From NCBI GenBank assembly GCA_023428695.1, contig JAEYWY010000012.1, forward strand, positions 43,551 through 107,550: a DNA stretch of 64,000 nucleotides, in the 5' to 3' direction. Below, piece by piece: positions 26,371 through 35,480 of the stretch. The DNA is from Bacteroidota bacterium. Its GTDB lineage: Bacteria > Bacteroidota > Bacteroidia > Cytophagales > Cyclobacteriaceae. The translations under genes and the position numbers were made by a program. The notes beneath the pieces are model-generated. The model was not told the DNA's origin. It saw nothing but the letters and a program-made list of their open reading frames with translations, and did not search any database. Each line of letters opens with the position of its first letter. The first letter of the stretch is position 1.

Positions 26371-28803
26371 CTAGTCTTCGCCCATTGGCTCGAAGTCGCG
26401 ATCGCCGTTGTTCTCGTTGTTTTCACCGCGCCGCTGTTCCTTTTTCATATTCAGCCGGTAGGTGAATGTTACGAGGAACTGTCGCACGCGCCATTGAAAG
26501 TCGCGCTCGGAATGGTAGACTTCGCCCGGAGACGTCCGTTCAATGATGCCGCGGAAACGACGCGTATTGAACACGTCGCGTACGGATGCAGTAATCGTCG
26601 CGTTGCCTTTCATCAGATCGCGTGAAAGACCGAGGTCCATGTGATACATCGCTTTGTCGCGACCCTGTGGGGTTTCCCGTGGTGCACGATAATTAAAGCC
26701 GGTTTGAAAATCCCATTTGCGGAGGAATGTGATACGCGACGTCACACGACTCGTCCACGTATACGTATCGGCGAAATATCGTTCGTCGTTGTACGTGCCC
26801 TCTGTTATCGCACGATAAAAGTTTGCGTTCGCATTCAGGCGCCACACGCGAACCGGATTCCACGACAGATTAGCTTCAAGACCGTAGGCATCCTGCGTTG
26901 AAAGGTTTACCGGCATGCGTCGCGTAAACCCTGCAGAGTCAACCAGTGGAATGTTCTCAAATACGCCAGTCCTGTAACGATAATAAACACTCGACAACAA
27001 TGAACCCGATTCCCAGTTAAGGAGATAACCGGCCTCAAGAGAGTTCGTGTACTCCGGACGCAGATTGGGATTACCAACATTCAGCGAGCGGTTATCGCTG
27101 TAGTTGGAGAATGGCATCAGGTCGCGGAAGCGTGGACGGCTGAGACGATAGCTGTAACTCAACTGAATAGTCTTCTCAGGCGCGATCCGGTAGGAGAGGT
27201 GTGCACTCGGGAAAACGTTGAAGTAGTTCTGGTAGTTGATTTCATTTGTTTCGGCCAACTCGACCGAGATGTCCGAAAGTTCGCCGCGAAGTCCGGCCTG
27301 CCATGAAAACTTGTTGATCTCATTTCCGATGATGAAGTATCCCGCGTGAATGTTCTCAGTGTAAATGAGATTATTATCAAGTTCTCCGATAATGCCGTAC
27401 TCACCGCTTTCCTCATCGCGCTCCTCTACCGTGAAGTCGTTGTCGATGACACGCAGCGTACTTTTCAAACCTGCTTCCCAACGTCCCTTCTCTCCAAACG
27501 GGTGGACGTAATCAATCTGGACGAGAGCGTTGCGTTCATTTTCGGTGTTGCTCGACCGTTGGAAAATCACGTCGTCAGTAAAAAAGTCCTCCTGTCTGAA
27601 ATCGGCGTCTTCTGTCTCAATGTTTTCGATCCATTTGAAGTCAGCCGTAAACAGTTGTCCTTTTTTCTTGTATTCGCGCCGGTAACTGAGACTGATTTCA
27701 GAATTCAACTCCGGTTCCTCTTCGCGTTCATCGCGTACCGAGAATCCGACCTGATTCCCCCCGGCGTCGTAATCATAATAACTGTTTTCGGATTTGTTAA
27801 CGCTGTTAGAACGTCGGATTACAAATGCACCGGTGAGTATATTCCTGTCATTGAGGAAATAGTCCATGCCGGCGCGTATGTTGTGCGAACGGTTACTTCG
27901 CACGCGATCGTTTTCCTGGCGGTAGCTGAAGCTTGTATCGGGATTGCTGAGGTTAAATGATTGAAACGAACTTCCGCTTCCCGGCCCTGACCGGTAGTTG
28001 AATCCGTAACTCGTGAAGAAATTGAATCGGTTTCTCCTGAAGTTCACATTTGCCGAAGCACCAAAGTTGTCAGGATGACCGGCGTGGGCCGAAAACGAAC
28101 CGTTGACACCCTGCCGCTCTTCTTTTTTGAGTATGATGTTGATAATACCAACCTCACCTTCGGCGTCGTATCGGGCCGACGGGTTGGTAATAACTTCCAC
28201 GCTTTCGATGAGGTTACCCTGAAGTTGTTGCAGCGCGTCGGCAGTACTAATTCCCGCCAGCCCTGACGGCTTGCCATCGATAAGTATTCTCACGTTCTGA
28301 CTTCCACGAAGACTGACGTTTCCTTCAACATCAACGGTAACTGATGGCACATTGTCGAGGATGTCGGATGCGCTGCCGCTGATGTTACTGAGATCTTTTC
28401 CAACCTGAAATACCCGCTTATCAAGATAGAGCTCCATCTGGCTTCTCTCACCTTCTATGACTACGGATTCGAGGATTTGTGACGATGCCGTGAGCACTAC
28501 CGGTCGCAGCTGAATGTCGCGGCTGAGATCGATATTCGGGACTATGCCCTGCTCGTATGAGAGGAACGTCACAACCAGGTAATAGCGTCCTTCTTTGGAC
28601 TGGATGGAGAAAGTACCGGCATCGTCGGATACCGCTCCTGTAACCAGTGTGGAGTCAACGATGTTGTACAGGGCGGCATTGGCGAAGGGGACCGGGGCAT
28701 TGTTTTCATCCACAACTTTACCGGAAAGCGTGAAGGTTTGCTGCGCAAAAGCACTTGAGCAAGCGATGATGAGAAGAAAAATGAATGAAACGTTTGTTCG
28801 CAT
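26371..28803 (-). CDS. TonB-dependent receptor, outer-membrane beta-barrel family
   Basis: An 810-residue outer-membrane receptor. A signal peptide (ending SAFAQ) is followed by a carboxypeptidase-regulatory-like domain (FTLSGKVVDENNAPVPFANA, residues about 22-105), a plug (SDILDNVPSVTVDVEGNVSL and VRILIDGKPSGLAG) and a long beta-barrel rich in aromatic and Arg strands. This is the OMP_b-brl_3 type of TonB-dependent protein common in Bacteroidota. The last 25 residues are highly charged (EQRRGENNENNGDRDFEP), after the barrel ends. The ATG at 28803 (MRTNVSFIF) fits the signal peptide; a TTG six codons upstream is rejected. The ligand is unknown. No SusD partner is adjacent. Confidence 0.88.
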   Translation of the reverse strand: MRTNVSFIFLLIIACSSAFAQQTFTLSGKVVDENNAPVPFANAALYNIVDSTLVTGAVSDDAGTFSIQSKEGRYYLVVTFLSYEQGIVPNIDLSRDIQLRPVVLTASSQILESVVIEGERSQMELYLDKRVFQVGKDLSNISGSASDILDNVPSVTVDVEGNVSLRGSQNVRILIDGKPSGLAGISTADALQQLQGNLIESVEVITNPSARYDAEGEVGIINIILKKEERQGVNGSFSAHAGHPDNFGASANVNFRRNRFNFFTSYGFNYRSGPGSGSSFQSFNLSNPDTSFSYRQENDRVRSNRSHNIRAGMDYFLNDRNILTGAFVIRRSNSVNKSENSYYDYDAGGNQVGFSVRDEREEEPELNSEISLSYRREYKKKGQLFTADFKWIENIETEDADFRQEDFFTDDVIFQRSSNTENERNALVQIDYVHPFGEKGRWEAGLKSTLRVIDNDFTVEERDEESGEYGIIGELDNNLIYTENIHAGYFIIGNEINKFSWQAGLRGELSDISVELAETNEINYQNYFNVFPSAHLSYRIAPEKTIQLSYSYRLSRPRFRDLMPFSNYSDNRSLNVGNPNLRPEYTNSLEAGYLLNWESGSLLSSVYYRYRTGVFENIPLVDSAGFTRRMPVNLSTQDAYGLEANLSWNPVRVWRLNANANFYRAITEGTYNDERYFADTYTWTSRVTSRITFLRKWDFQTGFNYRAPRETPQGRDKAMYHMDLGLSRDLMKGNATITASVRDVFNTRRFRGIIERTSPGEVYHSERDFQWRVRQFLVTFTYRLNMKKEQRRGENNENNGDRDFEPMGED

Positions 28804-29110
28804 GTTTAGAAGCCGTGACAAAAGTCAGTTATGCAACTAAAAATCTAAAGCCATTGCATGCCGGGAGGTTTAGCGTTTTTGTATCCGGCAAAATATGCCT
28901 GTAGAAGCCGAGGGCTGTTCCCTTGATGCCCCGGTTTTGCAACTATTGTTGCGCGGATTTCCGCAGAGCCGGGCATTATCCCGCTTTGGTTTACTGAATC
29001 CATGAAAAGAATGTTGACCGGCCAGTTGAAATCCTCAATAAATCTTCTGTACTTTGAAACACAAAGTACTTTTAAACGTGTAAGAACTCAAACCTTATCC
29101 GCATCACACC
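28804..29110. other. intergenic region before the exosortase N operon
   Basis: 307 bp between the divergent receptor gene and the VIT-domain gene. It contains the promoter/operator candidate at 29026-29069 and no supported ORF. Confidence 0.6.
29026..29069 (+). promoter_or_regulatory. promoter with overlapping inverted repeat for the exosortase N operon
   Basis: A TTG (29026-29028) and TACTTTG (29050-29056) are 21 bp apart, close to the Bacteroidota -33/-7 pattern. The -7 box is half of a perfect inverted repeat, GTACTTTG-N5-CAAAGTAC (29049-29069). A repressor bound there would block the promoter. The ATG is at 29111. Confidence 0.55.
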
Positions 29111-31642
29111 ATGGAAACCGTTTTGCACCATCACGAACCTGCGTCCGGGACGACCTCACTACGCCGTTCAAAAATCCTGGATTCAACGCTCATCATTGGC
29201 TACGCGCTCCTTATTGTATCATTAGCTGCGTTCGTATTCACCGCAGAAGCGCAGATGCAGCGCGATTTTCTTGAGCTGTTTCTTTTCCACTATGCATTGG
29301 CGGCAGGCTATGGCATTCTTCTGATCTTCAACAAAGCTTTCGGTATACGAAGGAGTTGGCAGAGTGCGAATCTGCCAAAGACTCTGGTATTGATGCACCT
29401 GTTTCTGGTGGGCGCTTATGCACTGAATCGGGAGATACCGGTATTTGATGAATCTGTTCAATGGCTTTGCGTGTATATGGGTATCACCAGCGCAGCGATT
29501 CTGGTAATGCCTTTCTACAGCCGCATTCCAGCGCCGTTGAAACGAATCCTGCTTTTCATCAGCGGAAGCGCTCTCGTCTACTATTTCTATCTGACCCTCT
29601 ACACGCTGCCGTGGTATTTGTTTGGCATTATGGGCGTGCTCGCGATTGGTATCGGGGGTCATATTTTAGTCCCGTTGTTCATGTTCGCTGCAATGATCCT
29701 ACAGTTGAGAGATCTCAGGCTGAGCACCAGCCGCAAGTTGTGGGTGATTGGCGGCGGTGCTGCCACCATTTTGTTTGTCACGGCCTTTTGCGTGGAGTGG
29801 GTGAACAGGATGGAGACCATTCGGAAGGCGGCTAATGAATCGGTGTTGACCTTCGAGGATGACCGGCTTCCGGAATGGGTGCGTGTCGGCCGGGAAGTGT
29901 CTGACAACTGGATTACTACACGCGCACTAAAGGAAGATCTCATTTATACGACGTGGGACGAAGTTGCAGGAAATAATAATTTTCTGAGTCCCCGGTTTAT
30001 GGTGAGAGAGCGGCATGATCCACTCGTATTCATCGGCACCATGTTCGCGAAAAATCCCCTGACGCACGACGATCGCATTCAGGTGCTGAAGGCCAATCCG
30101 GATTTACGCCATCCCACAGAAGAAAGACTTTGGTCCGGTGAAAATCTGATTACGTCGTTCGTGGTTTCCGACGTCGATGTCTATCCCGACCTTCACCTTG
30201 CGTTCACGGAAAAATATCTAAGCATCAGGGACACGCGTACAATCGGGGGAAACCCACGCGAAGCCATTTACACCTTTCATCTGCCGGAGGGATCAATCGT
30301 TACGTCTTTGTCGTTGTGGGTGAACGGTGTGGAAGAGAAGGCGATTCTCACGTCGAAGCAAAAAGCTACCACTGCGTATAACACCGTCGTTGGTGTAGAG
30401 CGGCGCGATCCTTCCGTTGTACACTGGCGGGAGGGCAACACGGTATCGGTGCGCGTTTTCCCCTGCACACGAGATGAAGAGCGCAAATTCCGCATCGGGT
30501 TCACTTCTCCGCTGGTCGAACGCGATGGCGAGCTCGTCTATCGCAATGTGCATTTTGAAGGGCCGTCTGCGGCCGAAGCAAAGGAGACGATCCGGGTACG
30601 GTTTATCGGCGGACAAATTGACGCTTCCCTTCGCGGATTTGAACGTCAGGGCAATGGCAGCTACATCCACAACGGGAAATACGACGCCGATTTTGGTTTC
30701 AGCATTCCGGCAGTTCCACTCCGTGAAAACCGGTTTACCTTTAGCGGACACCAGTACACGATCGCGCGGGAGGTGCCCAGGTACGTGCCCTTTCATCCCG
30801 ATCGGATATACCTTGATATAAACCGCGCCTGGTCGGAGCGCGACCTTGCACAGGTAAAACAACTTATTCCGGATTTCGACCTGTATATTATCGACGACCT
30901 GCCCCAAAAAGTCAACGCTGATAACTGGGATCAGCTGATACGTAAACACCTTAAATACAATTACTCCGTTTTTCCCTTTCATAAGGTGAAACCCGGAAAC
31001 CTGGTTATCACAAAGGGTACACAAAAGTCTCCGTTAATGCATGATTTCAGCGAGAGCGCCTTTGCAAAGAATCTCGCTGCGTTCTTTCGGCAGGGCGGAC
31101 AAATAGCTGTTTTTGATATCGGCAACGAGAACTCCAATTACGTCAGTACACTTCGCGAGTTACGCGCGCTTCGTTACGAACGTGGAACAGTGGGGGAGTT
31201 GACGGCTCTTTTGCGATCGGGGCAGTTTCGAGACATCACGGAAGACGATAGCCGCATCTACCTGCATGACGCCAACCTGTGGATTACACGCATGCCGGTA
31301 TCGGAAGATTCCGGTGCCGACAATGCCCCGGATCACAGCGCAAGACTCTTTGCCTACAATAATATTATGCGCAAGGCAGGTCCTCATTATTTTGCAGGTG
31401 ATGTGACGAAACAAGAATTGGTCGATGAAGCCGCTGCCGCGTATGTCGTCTCACCCGTATCGAGTCTGATCGTACTTGAAACGAAAGAAGATTACAGGCG
31501 ATTCGATATCCGGGCCCCGGATGAAAGTCTCCTTAACGCGAAGAAAGACGCATCAGGTGCCGTTCCTGAACCTGCTGAATGGGTACTGATTCTGATCTTC
31601 GTTGCTCTGGTGATTTTTACAGTGATTCGCAGACTCGTATAG
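29111..31642 (+). CDS. XrtN system VIT-domain protein (exosortase substrate)
   Basis: An 843-residue membrane protein. The first 240 residues have about seven hydrophobic helices. A VIT (vault/inter-alpha-trypsin-like) domain follows at about 350-470, with TRTIGGNPREAIYTFHLPEG and the CTRDEERKFRIGFTSPL region. A large C-terminal part then leads to a sorting tail: VPEPAEW near residue 818, a transmembrane helix (VLILIFVALVIFTVI) and a final RRLV. A PEP motif, helix and basic end is the tripartite signal recognised by exosortases. The next gene is an exosortase, and VIT-domain substrates are known in XrtN systems. The stop is 1 bp before the exosortase start. Confidence 0.85.
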   Translation: METVLHHHEPASGTTSLRRSKILDSTLIIGYALLIVSLAAFVFTAEAQMQRDFLELFLFHYALAAGYGILLIFNKAFGIRRSWQSANLPKTLVLMHLFLVGAYALNREIPVFDESVQWLCVYMGITSAAILVMPFYSRIPAPLKRILLFISGSALVYYFYLTLYTLPWYLFGIMGVLAIGIGGHILVPLFMFAAMILQLRDLRLSTSRKLWVIGGGAATILFVTAFCVEWVNRMETIRKAANESVLTFEDDRLPEWVRVGREVSDNWITTRALKEDLIYTTWDEVAGNNNFLSPRFMVRERHDPLVFIGTMFAKNPLTHDDRIQVLKANPDLRHPTEERLWSGENLITSFVVSDVDVYPDLHLAFTEKYLSIRDTRTIGGNPREAIYTFHLPEGSIVTSLSLWVNGVEEKAILTSKQKATTAYNTVVGVERRDPSVVHWREGNTVSVRVFPCTRDEERKFRIGFTSPLVERDGELVYRNVHFEGPSAAEAKETIRVRFIGGQIDASLRGFERQGNGSYIHNGKYDADFGFSIPAVPLRENRFTFSGHQYTIAREVPRYVPFHPDRIYLDINRAWSERDLAQVKQLIPDFDLYIIDDLPQKVNADNWDQLIRKHLKYNYSVFPFHKVKPGNLVITKGTQKSPLMHDFSESAFAKNLAAFFRQGGQIAVFDIGNENSNYVSTLRELRALRYERGTVGELTALLRSGQFRDITEDDSRIYLHDANLWITRMPVSEDSGADNAPDHSARLFAYNNIMRKAGPHYFAGDVTKQELVDEAAAAYVVSPVSSLIVLETKEDYRRFDIRAPDESLLNAKKDASGAVPEPAEWVLILIFVALVIFTVIRRLV

Positions 31643-31643
31643 C

Positions 31644-32999
31644 ATGTACCGTTTTGCTAAAGCGCTGTATGCGCAGGGTACGTATCCACTTGTGATGCTG
31701 CTTATTATGGTAATCGCCGGAGCCGCAGTGGTTTTCCCTTTGTCATTTGTGACACGCACGAATGTCCTTATCGGATTATTGCTATTCCCGATTTCGTTAT
31801 TCTTCACCGGGAAGAGGCGCGTTAACCACATCTACTTCTTTTTGTGTGCAGCATCAGCTGCGATGGCTATCGGCTATGGTGTGCGGATGTTTTATTTCTT
31901 CATGCTGATTTTTGTGCTGCTTTTCTTTCTTGAGATGTGCATTGGCAGACTTAACGGGATCGTAATTTTTTTAACGGTGCTGATGTCACCGTTCTTCGAC
32001 CAGGTCGCGGTAATACTGGGGTTCTCGTTGCGCCTCAAGATCTCGGCGTTAGCAGGCGCTTCGTTGACGGCATTGGGCATGCCCGTTGAAGTAAACGGGA
32101 ACGCGTTACTGCTGGATGGATCCACATTCACGGTCGACCAGGCATGCGCGGGCTTGAATATGCTTTCGCTCTCGTTGCTCATGGGAGCCTTCCTGCTCGT
32201 GTACCGATACCGGGTTCATCACCGGTTCCTGTCAATCCATGCGCTTACGCTATACTTTGTTGCCGGACTTATACTCAACGTGATAGCCAACCTTTTTCGG
32301 ATTGTCATCCTTGTCATCTTCAAGGTCCTTCCCGGCAATCCGATGCATGATATAATGGGTGTTATCATTTTCGTGGGGTATGTTGTGGTGCCGTTGTACT
32401 TCCTGTCGGATTTTTTTGTCCGGCGTTATGGCCGGATTGTTCCACCGGTGAGTGTCGCGCCGCGTTGGAGTGCGGCGTACACAGCAATGCTGGTCTGCGC
32501 CGTCGTCCTGATCATGGGTTCAGCATGGTCGGTTCGTGAACGGCGCGCACAGCCGGGTGTCGCACATGCCACCGTGCACTTCACGCCGGCAACCAATGGT
32601 GATTTTACAATGGAAAAGATTCGGGATGGAATCACGCGGATTTCAGGCGACGAATTCCTCATTTACGTGAAGCCCATCGCGGAGTTTTTCAGCGGTGAAC
32701 ACACACCACTGTTATGTTGGCGCGGCAGCGGGTACAAATTCGGCGAAGTCCGCGAAGTGATCGCTGGCGAGACTCCGATATTAGTCGGGACGCTGGAAAA
32801 GAACGATGAACAATTGTTTACCGCGTGGTGGTATGCGAACGGTTCGCACACGACTATCAGTCAGGCGGACTGGCGATATCGAATGCTGCGTGGCGAAGGA
32901 AGGTTTTGCCTCGTCAACGTTACTGCTTCAGACCAGGAGACGCTCATGCAAAAGGTAATTGCGATGTGTAACGACAACGAACTTGTGATCATACCATGA
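31644..32999 (+). CDS. xrtN: exosortase N
   Basis: A 451-residue polytopic membrane protein of the exosortase/archaeosortase family. The catalytic triad is visible: Cys in TVDQACAGLNML (near residue 168), Arg in VIANLFRIVILVI (near residue 220) and His in NPMHDIMGV (near residue 235). After the membrane domain (to about residue 270) there is a soluble C-terminal domain of about 160 residues. The enzyme cleaves C-terminal PEP-type sorting signals and processes their substrates at the membrane. Assignment to type N rests on the VIT-domain partner and the Bacteroidota context. The stop overlaps the next start by four bases (ATGA). Confidence 0.85.
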   Translation: MYRFAKALYAQGTYPLVMLLIMVIAGAAVVFPLSFVTRTNVLIGLLLFPISLFFTGKRRVNHIYFFLCAASAAMAIGYGVRMFYFFMLIFVLLFFLEMCIGRLNGIVIFLTVLMSPFFDQVAVILGFSLRLKISALAGASLTALGMPVEVNGNALLLDGSTFTVDQACAGLNMLSLSLLMGAFLLVYRYRVHHRFLSIHALTLYFVAGLILNVIANLFRIVILVIFKVLPGNPMHDIMGVIIFVGYVVVPLYFLSDFFVRRYGRIVPPVSVAPRWSAAYTAMLVCAVVLIMGSAWSVRERRAQPGVAHATVHFTPATNGDFTMEKIRDGITRISGDEFLIYVKPIAEFFSGEHTPLLCWRGSGYKFGEVREVIAGETPILVGTLEKNDEQLFTAWWYANGSHTTISQADWRYRMLRGEGRFCLVNVTASDQETLMQKVIAMCNDNELVIIP

Positions 33000-33496
33000 A
33001 ATCAAAAGAGAAACCACTACGCTCTATCCGAAGACTGCTTTTGTTATTCATCGCGGGACTTCTTATCAGTGGCATCACCGCGTTTCCAATTGAAACTCTC
33101 CTCGGAGCTGGTATGAGCATCGCCGAAACATTTTTTTCGGAAAGTGAAATCTCAACCTGGATCGAGCGTGTTTACGAAGGCGTTCGCGAAACGAATGCGC
33201 ACTATCCTTTTATTGCGTATGGCACAGACTGGCTTGCCTTCGCTCACATCGTCATTGCTGTGGCATTCGTCGGACCATGGCGTGACCCGGTGCGGAACAT
33301 ATGGGTGATTGAATTTGGACTCATTGCCTGTGTGTCGATTTTTCCGCTGGCATTCATCGCCGGCGCGGTCCGCGGCATACCGTTTTTCTGGCAATGTATC
33401 GATTGCTCATTCGGAGTTATTGGCGGAATGCTGTTATGGGTTGTTTATCGAAAAATCAAAACCCTCGAATCACGCCGACTTACCGTTTCCCCATAG
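32996..33496 (+). CDS. exosortase N-associated small membrane protein
   Basis: A 166-residue protein with about four transmembrane helices and two conserved-looking segments, YPFIAYGTDWLAFAHIVIAV and FWQCIDCSFGVIGG. I do not recognise a named family. Its start overlaps the exosortase stop by four bases, so it is translated with it and probably works in the same system. Its 3' end overlaps the convergent yjbQ gene by 27 bp. Confidence 0.75.
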   Translation: MKSKEKPLRSIRRLLLLFIAGLLISGITAFPIETLLGAGMSIAETFFSESEISTWIERVYEGVRETNAHYPFIAYGTDWLAFAHIVIAVAFVGPWRDPVRNIWVIEFGLIACVSIFPLAFIAGAVRGIPFFWQCIDCSFGVIGGMLLWVVYRKIKTLESRRLTVSP

Positions 33497-33904
33497 GGTA
33501 ATGACCAGGTCGCGGCTTCCGCCGGCATCCCGGTGTTCGCACAGGTAAATACCCTGCCAGATACCAAGGTTAAGTCTGCCGCGGGTAACGGGAATCAAGA
33601 CGGAAGCTCCGAGAAGCGATGCCTTCAGGTGTGCGGGCATATCGTCTGAGCCCTCGCTGTCGTGTTGATAATATGGAGCATCCTCAGGTACCATCTGGTT
33701 GAAATGACTTTCAAAGTCCAGCCGTACCGTTGGATCGGCATTTTCATTTATCGTCAGTGCCGCGGAAGTGTGCTTGATAAAAACCTGAAGCATCCCTGTT
33801 TCGATATTTCCGAGTTCAGGCATCGCATCTGTAACAAGATGCGTGATGAGATGGAATCCACGTCGACGCTGGGGTAGAGTAAGTTCGCGTTGATAGAAAA
33901 GCAT
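33470..33904 (-). CDS. yjbQ: YjbQ family secondary thiamine-phosphate synthase-like protein
   Basis: A 144-residue protein of the YjbQ/UPF0047 family. Conserved features are VFIKHTSAALTINENADPTV, the His-rich middle (HFNQMVPEDAPYYQHDSEGS) and GTWQG-like GIWQGIYLCEHRD near the C-terminus. Some members have weak thiamine-phosphate synthase activity, but the physiological role is uncertain. Length and start (ATG at 33904) are normal. It overlaps the convergent exosortase-associated gene. Confidence 0.9.
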   Translation of the reverse strand: MLFYQRELTLPQRRRGFHLITHLVTDAMPELGNIETGMLQVFIKHTSAALTINENADPTVRLDFESHFNQMVPEDAPYYQHDSEGSDDMPAHLKASLLGASVLIPVTRGRLNLGIWQGIYLCEHRDAGGSRDLVITLWGNGKSA

Positions 33905-34114
33905 TGGTCCGAAGTTTCAGCGAACATAGAAAACGAATCGTGAAATTCGCACAAGCATCGGGTCCGCCGCGTCTGTTTTCTGCGGAAAAAATAGCCGGAC
34001 ATTGAACTCGGGATACCGGATTTATACGGTTAACCGCTTCAAATTCAATAAAGTAGGCATGGCATATTTGCTGATTTTTTTTATCTTTCTGGATGCCTTC
34101 ATAAGAGTAGGATT

Positions 34115-35314
34115 ATGCGGTTGATCTATATCCTTACGATGTTGCTTCCTGATGCAGCTTTTAGCGGCAGTATAACGGGTTTTCTGCAGCGCCTTGTGGG
34201 TTGCAGGCTGACGCCCTTCATGTCTGAAGCCCGCGTTACAAATCCGCAACTTGGTCAACCTGCAACTGAATCCGCTTCCAGTTCCGACTCGCCTGGTGAT
34301 TTGTCCTCCGCGATCTATAACGATGAGCGGTTTATGTCCATCTTTTTCCTTGCGACGCTTGCCCTGTTCTTTGTCCTCGTGGTATATGCATTTGACAAAT
34401 ACCGCAAGTATCGGAGGTTTCAGACTCTCGCAGGTTTTACCGGCGGCAACGTTGAGGATACCGTTAGCGAGGATGTTTCCGGACACGCGACGGGAGAATC
34501 CGGAGGCTCGGGTTTTATTCCCACGTATATCTCAACGGATTCTGCTCCAGCGATTCTCGTTGCCGAGGAAGACGAGGAGATGCGCACGTTCATTGCCAAT
34601 ACGTTGCGGCTCAACTACCGCGTGATTACAGCCAAGAATGGATTGAAGGCGTTCCGCAAAGCGTTTGAAGTGGTACCGGACCTGGTGATTACCAATGCAC
34701 TTATGCCGGGAATGGATGGTGGTTCTTTATGCCATCTTCTGAAAGCGGCTACAGCAACAAGTCATATACCCGTCATCATCCTGGATTCAGAACACGAATT
34801 TGGTTCGACATTGCCAGTACCTGCAGACGGATCTATTCGTCCGGACTTTGATGCACGAACGCTGCTCATCGAAATCCGAAGTTTTCTTGATCAGCGCAGG
34901 CATCTTTACAACGCATTCCAAAAGCAACTTAAAGGCGAGGGCCCAATTGAGCCGTATTTTGCAGATGAAGCCGCTTTCATCCAGCGATTGAACGGACTCG
35001 TAAGAAATAATTACCGCACCCCGTCATACGGTGTAGACGATCTCGCCGACGGATTGTCGCTCACCAAACTTCAGTTGTTCCGTAAGCTAAAGGTTTTGAT
35101 TAACCGCGCCCCGGGAGAATACCTCCGCAACTTCAGGGTCAACGAGGCAAAACGGATGTTGCGGGAAGAAAATGTACCAGTGAATGAAGTCGCGAGCCGT
35201 GCGGGCTTTTCGAATATGTCTGCATTTACAAAGGCTTTTAAGGAGGTGACAGGAACTTCGCCTGTCGAATACGTTGTCGAAACCCGTTCCATTACCGATC
35301 CTGTAACGGATTAA
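34115..35314 (+). CDS. membrane-anchored AraC-type regulator with degenerate receiver
   Basis: A 399-residue protein. One transmembrane helix lies at about residues 73-93 (FMSIFFLATLALFFVLVVYA), then a receiver-like domain (about 147-262) and an AraC HTH domain at the end (about 290-395, NEVASRAGFSNMSAFTKAFK). In the receiver the usual phospho-acceptor Asp is Asn194 (LVITNALMPGMDGG), although the acidic pair (EEDEEM) is kept, so it is unlikely to be phosphorylated normally. The order of helix, receiver and AraC looks like the end of a hybrid two-component sensor that lost its sensor and kinase parts. The first 70 residues are uncertain; a later ATG at 34220 is possible. Confidence 0.8.
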   Translation: MRLIYILTMLLPDAAFSGSITGFLQRLVGCRLTPFMSEARVTNPQLGQPATESASSSDSPGDLSSAIYNDERFMSIFFLATLALFFVLVVYAFDKYRKYRRFQTLAGFTGGNVEDTVSEDVSGHATGESGGSGFIPTYISTDSAPAILVAEEDEEMRTFIANTLRLNYRVITAKNGLKAFRKAFEVVPDLVITNALMPGMDGGSLCHLLKAATATSHIPVIILDSEHEFGSTLPVPADGSIRPDFDARTLLIEIRSFLDQRRHLYNAFQKQLKGEGPIEPYFADEAAFIQRLNGLVRNNYRTPSYGVDDLADGLSLTKLQLFRKLKVLINRAPGEYLRNFRVNEAKRMLREENVPVNEVASRAGFSNMSAFTKAFKEVTGTSPVEYVVETRSITDPVTD

Positions 35315-35480
35315 CGAAATTTCTACTTTTTGCTTGAAACTTTCCGCGATTCCTTGCCATCTTGGGGGGTAACTAACCTCAAATGAGCATGCTTAATAGC
35401 GACGTGAAGGCATTCTATCCCGTTCACGATTGGCGGCAAATCTTAATCGAAATTCAACCCATTTCTAATTAAATTCTATT

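Noticed and set aside
27346..27960. 204-codon plus-strand frame
   Set aside because: Antisense shadow of the TonB-dependent receptor gene.
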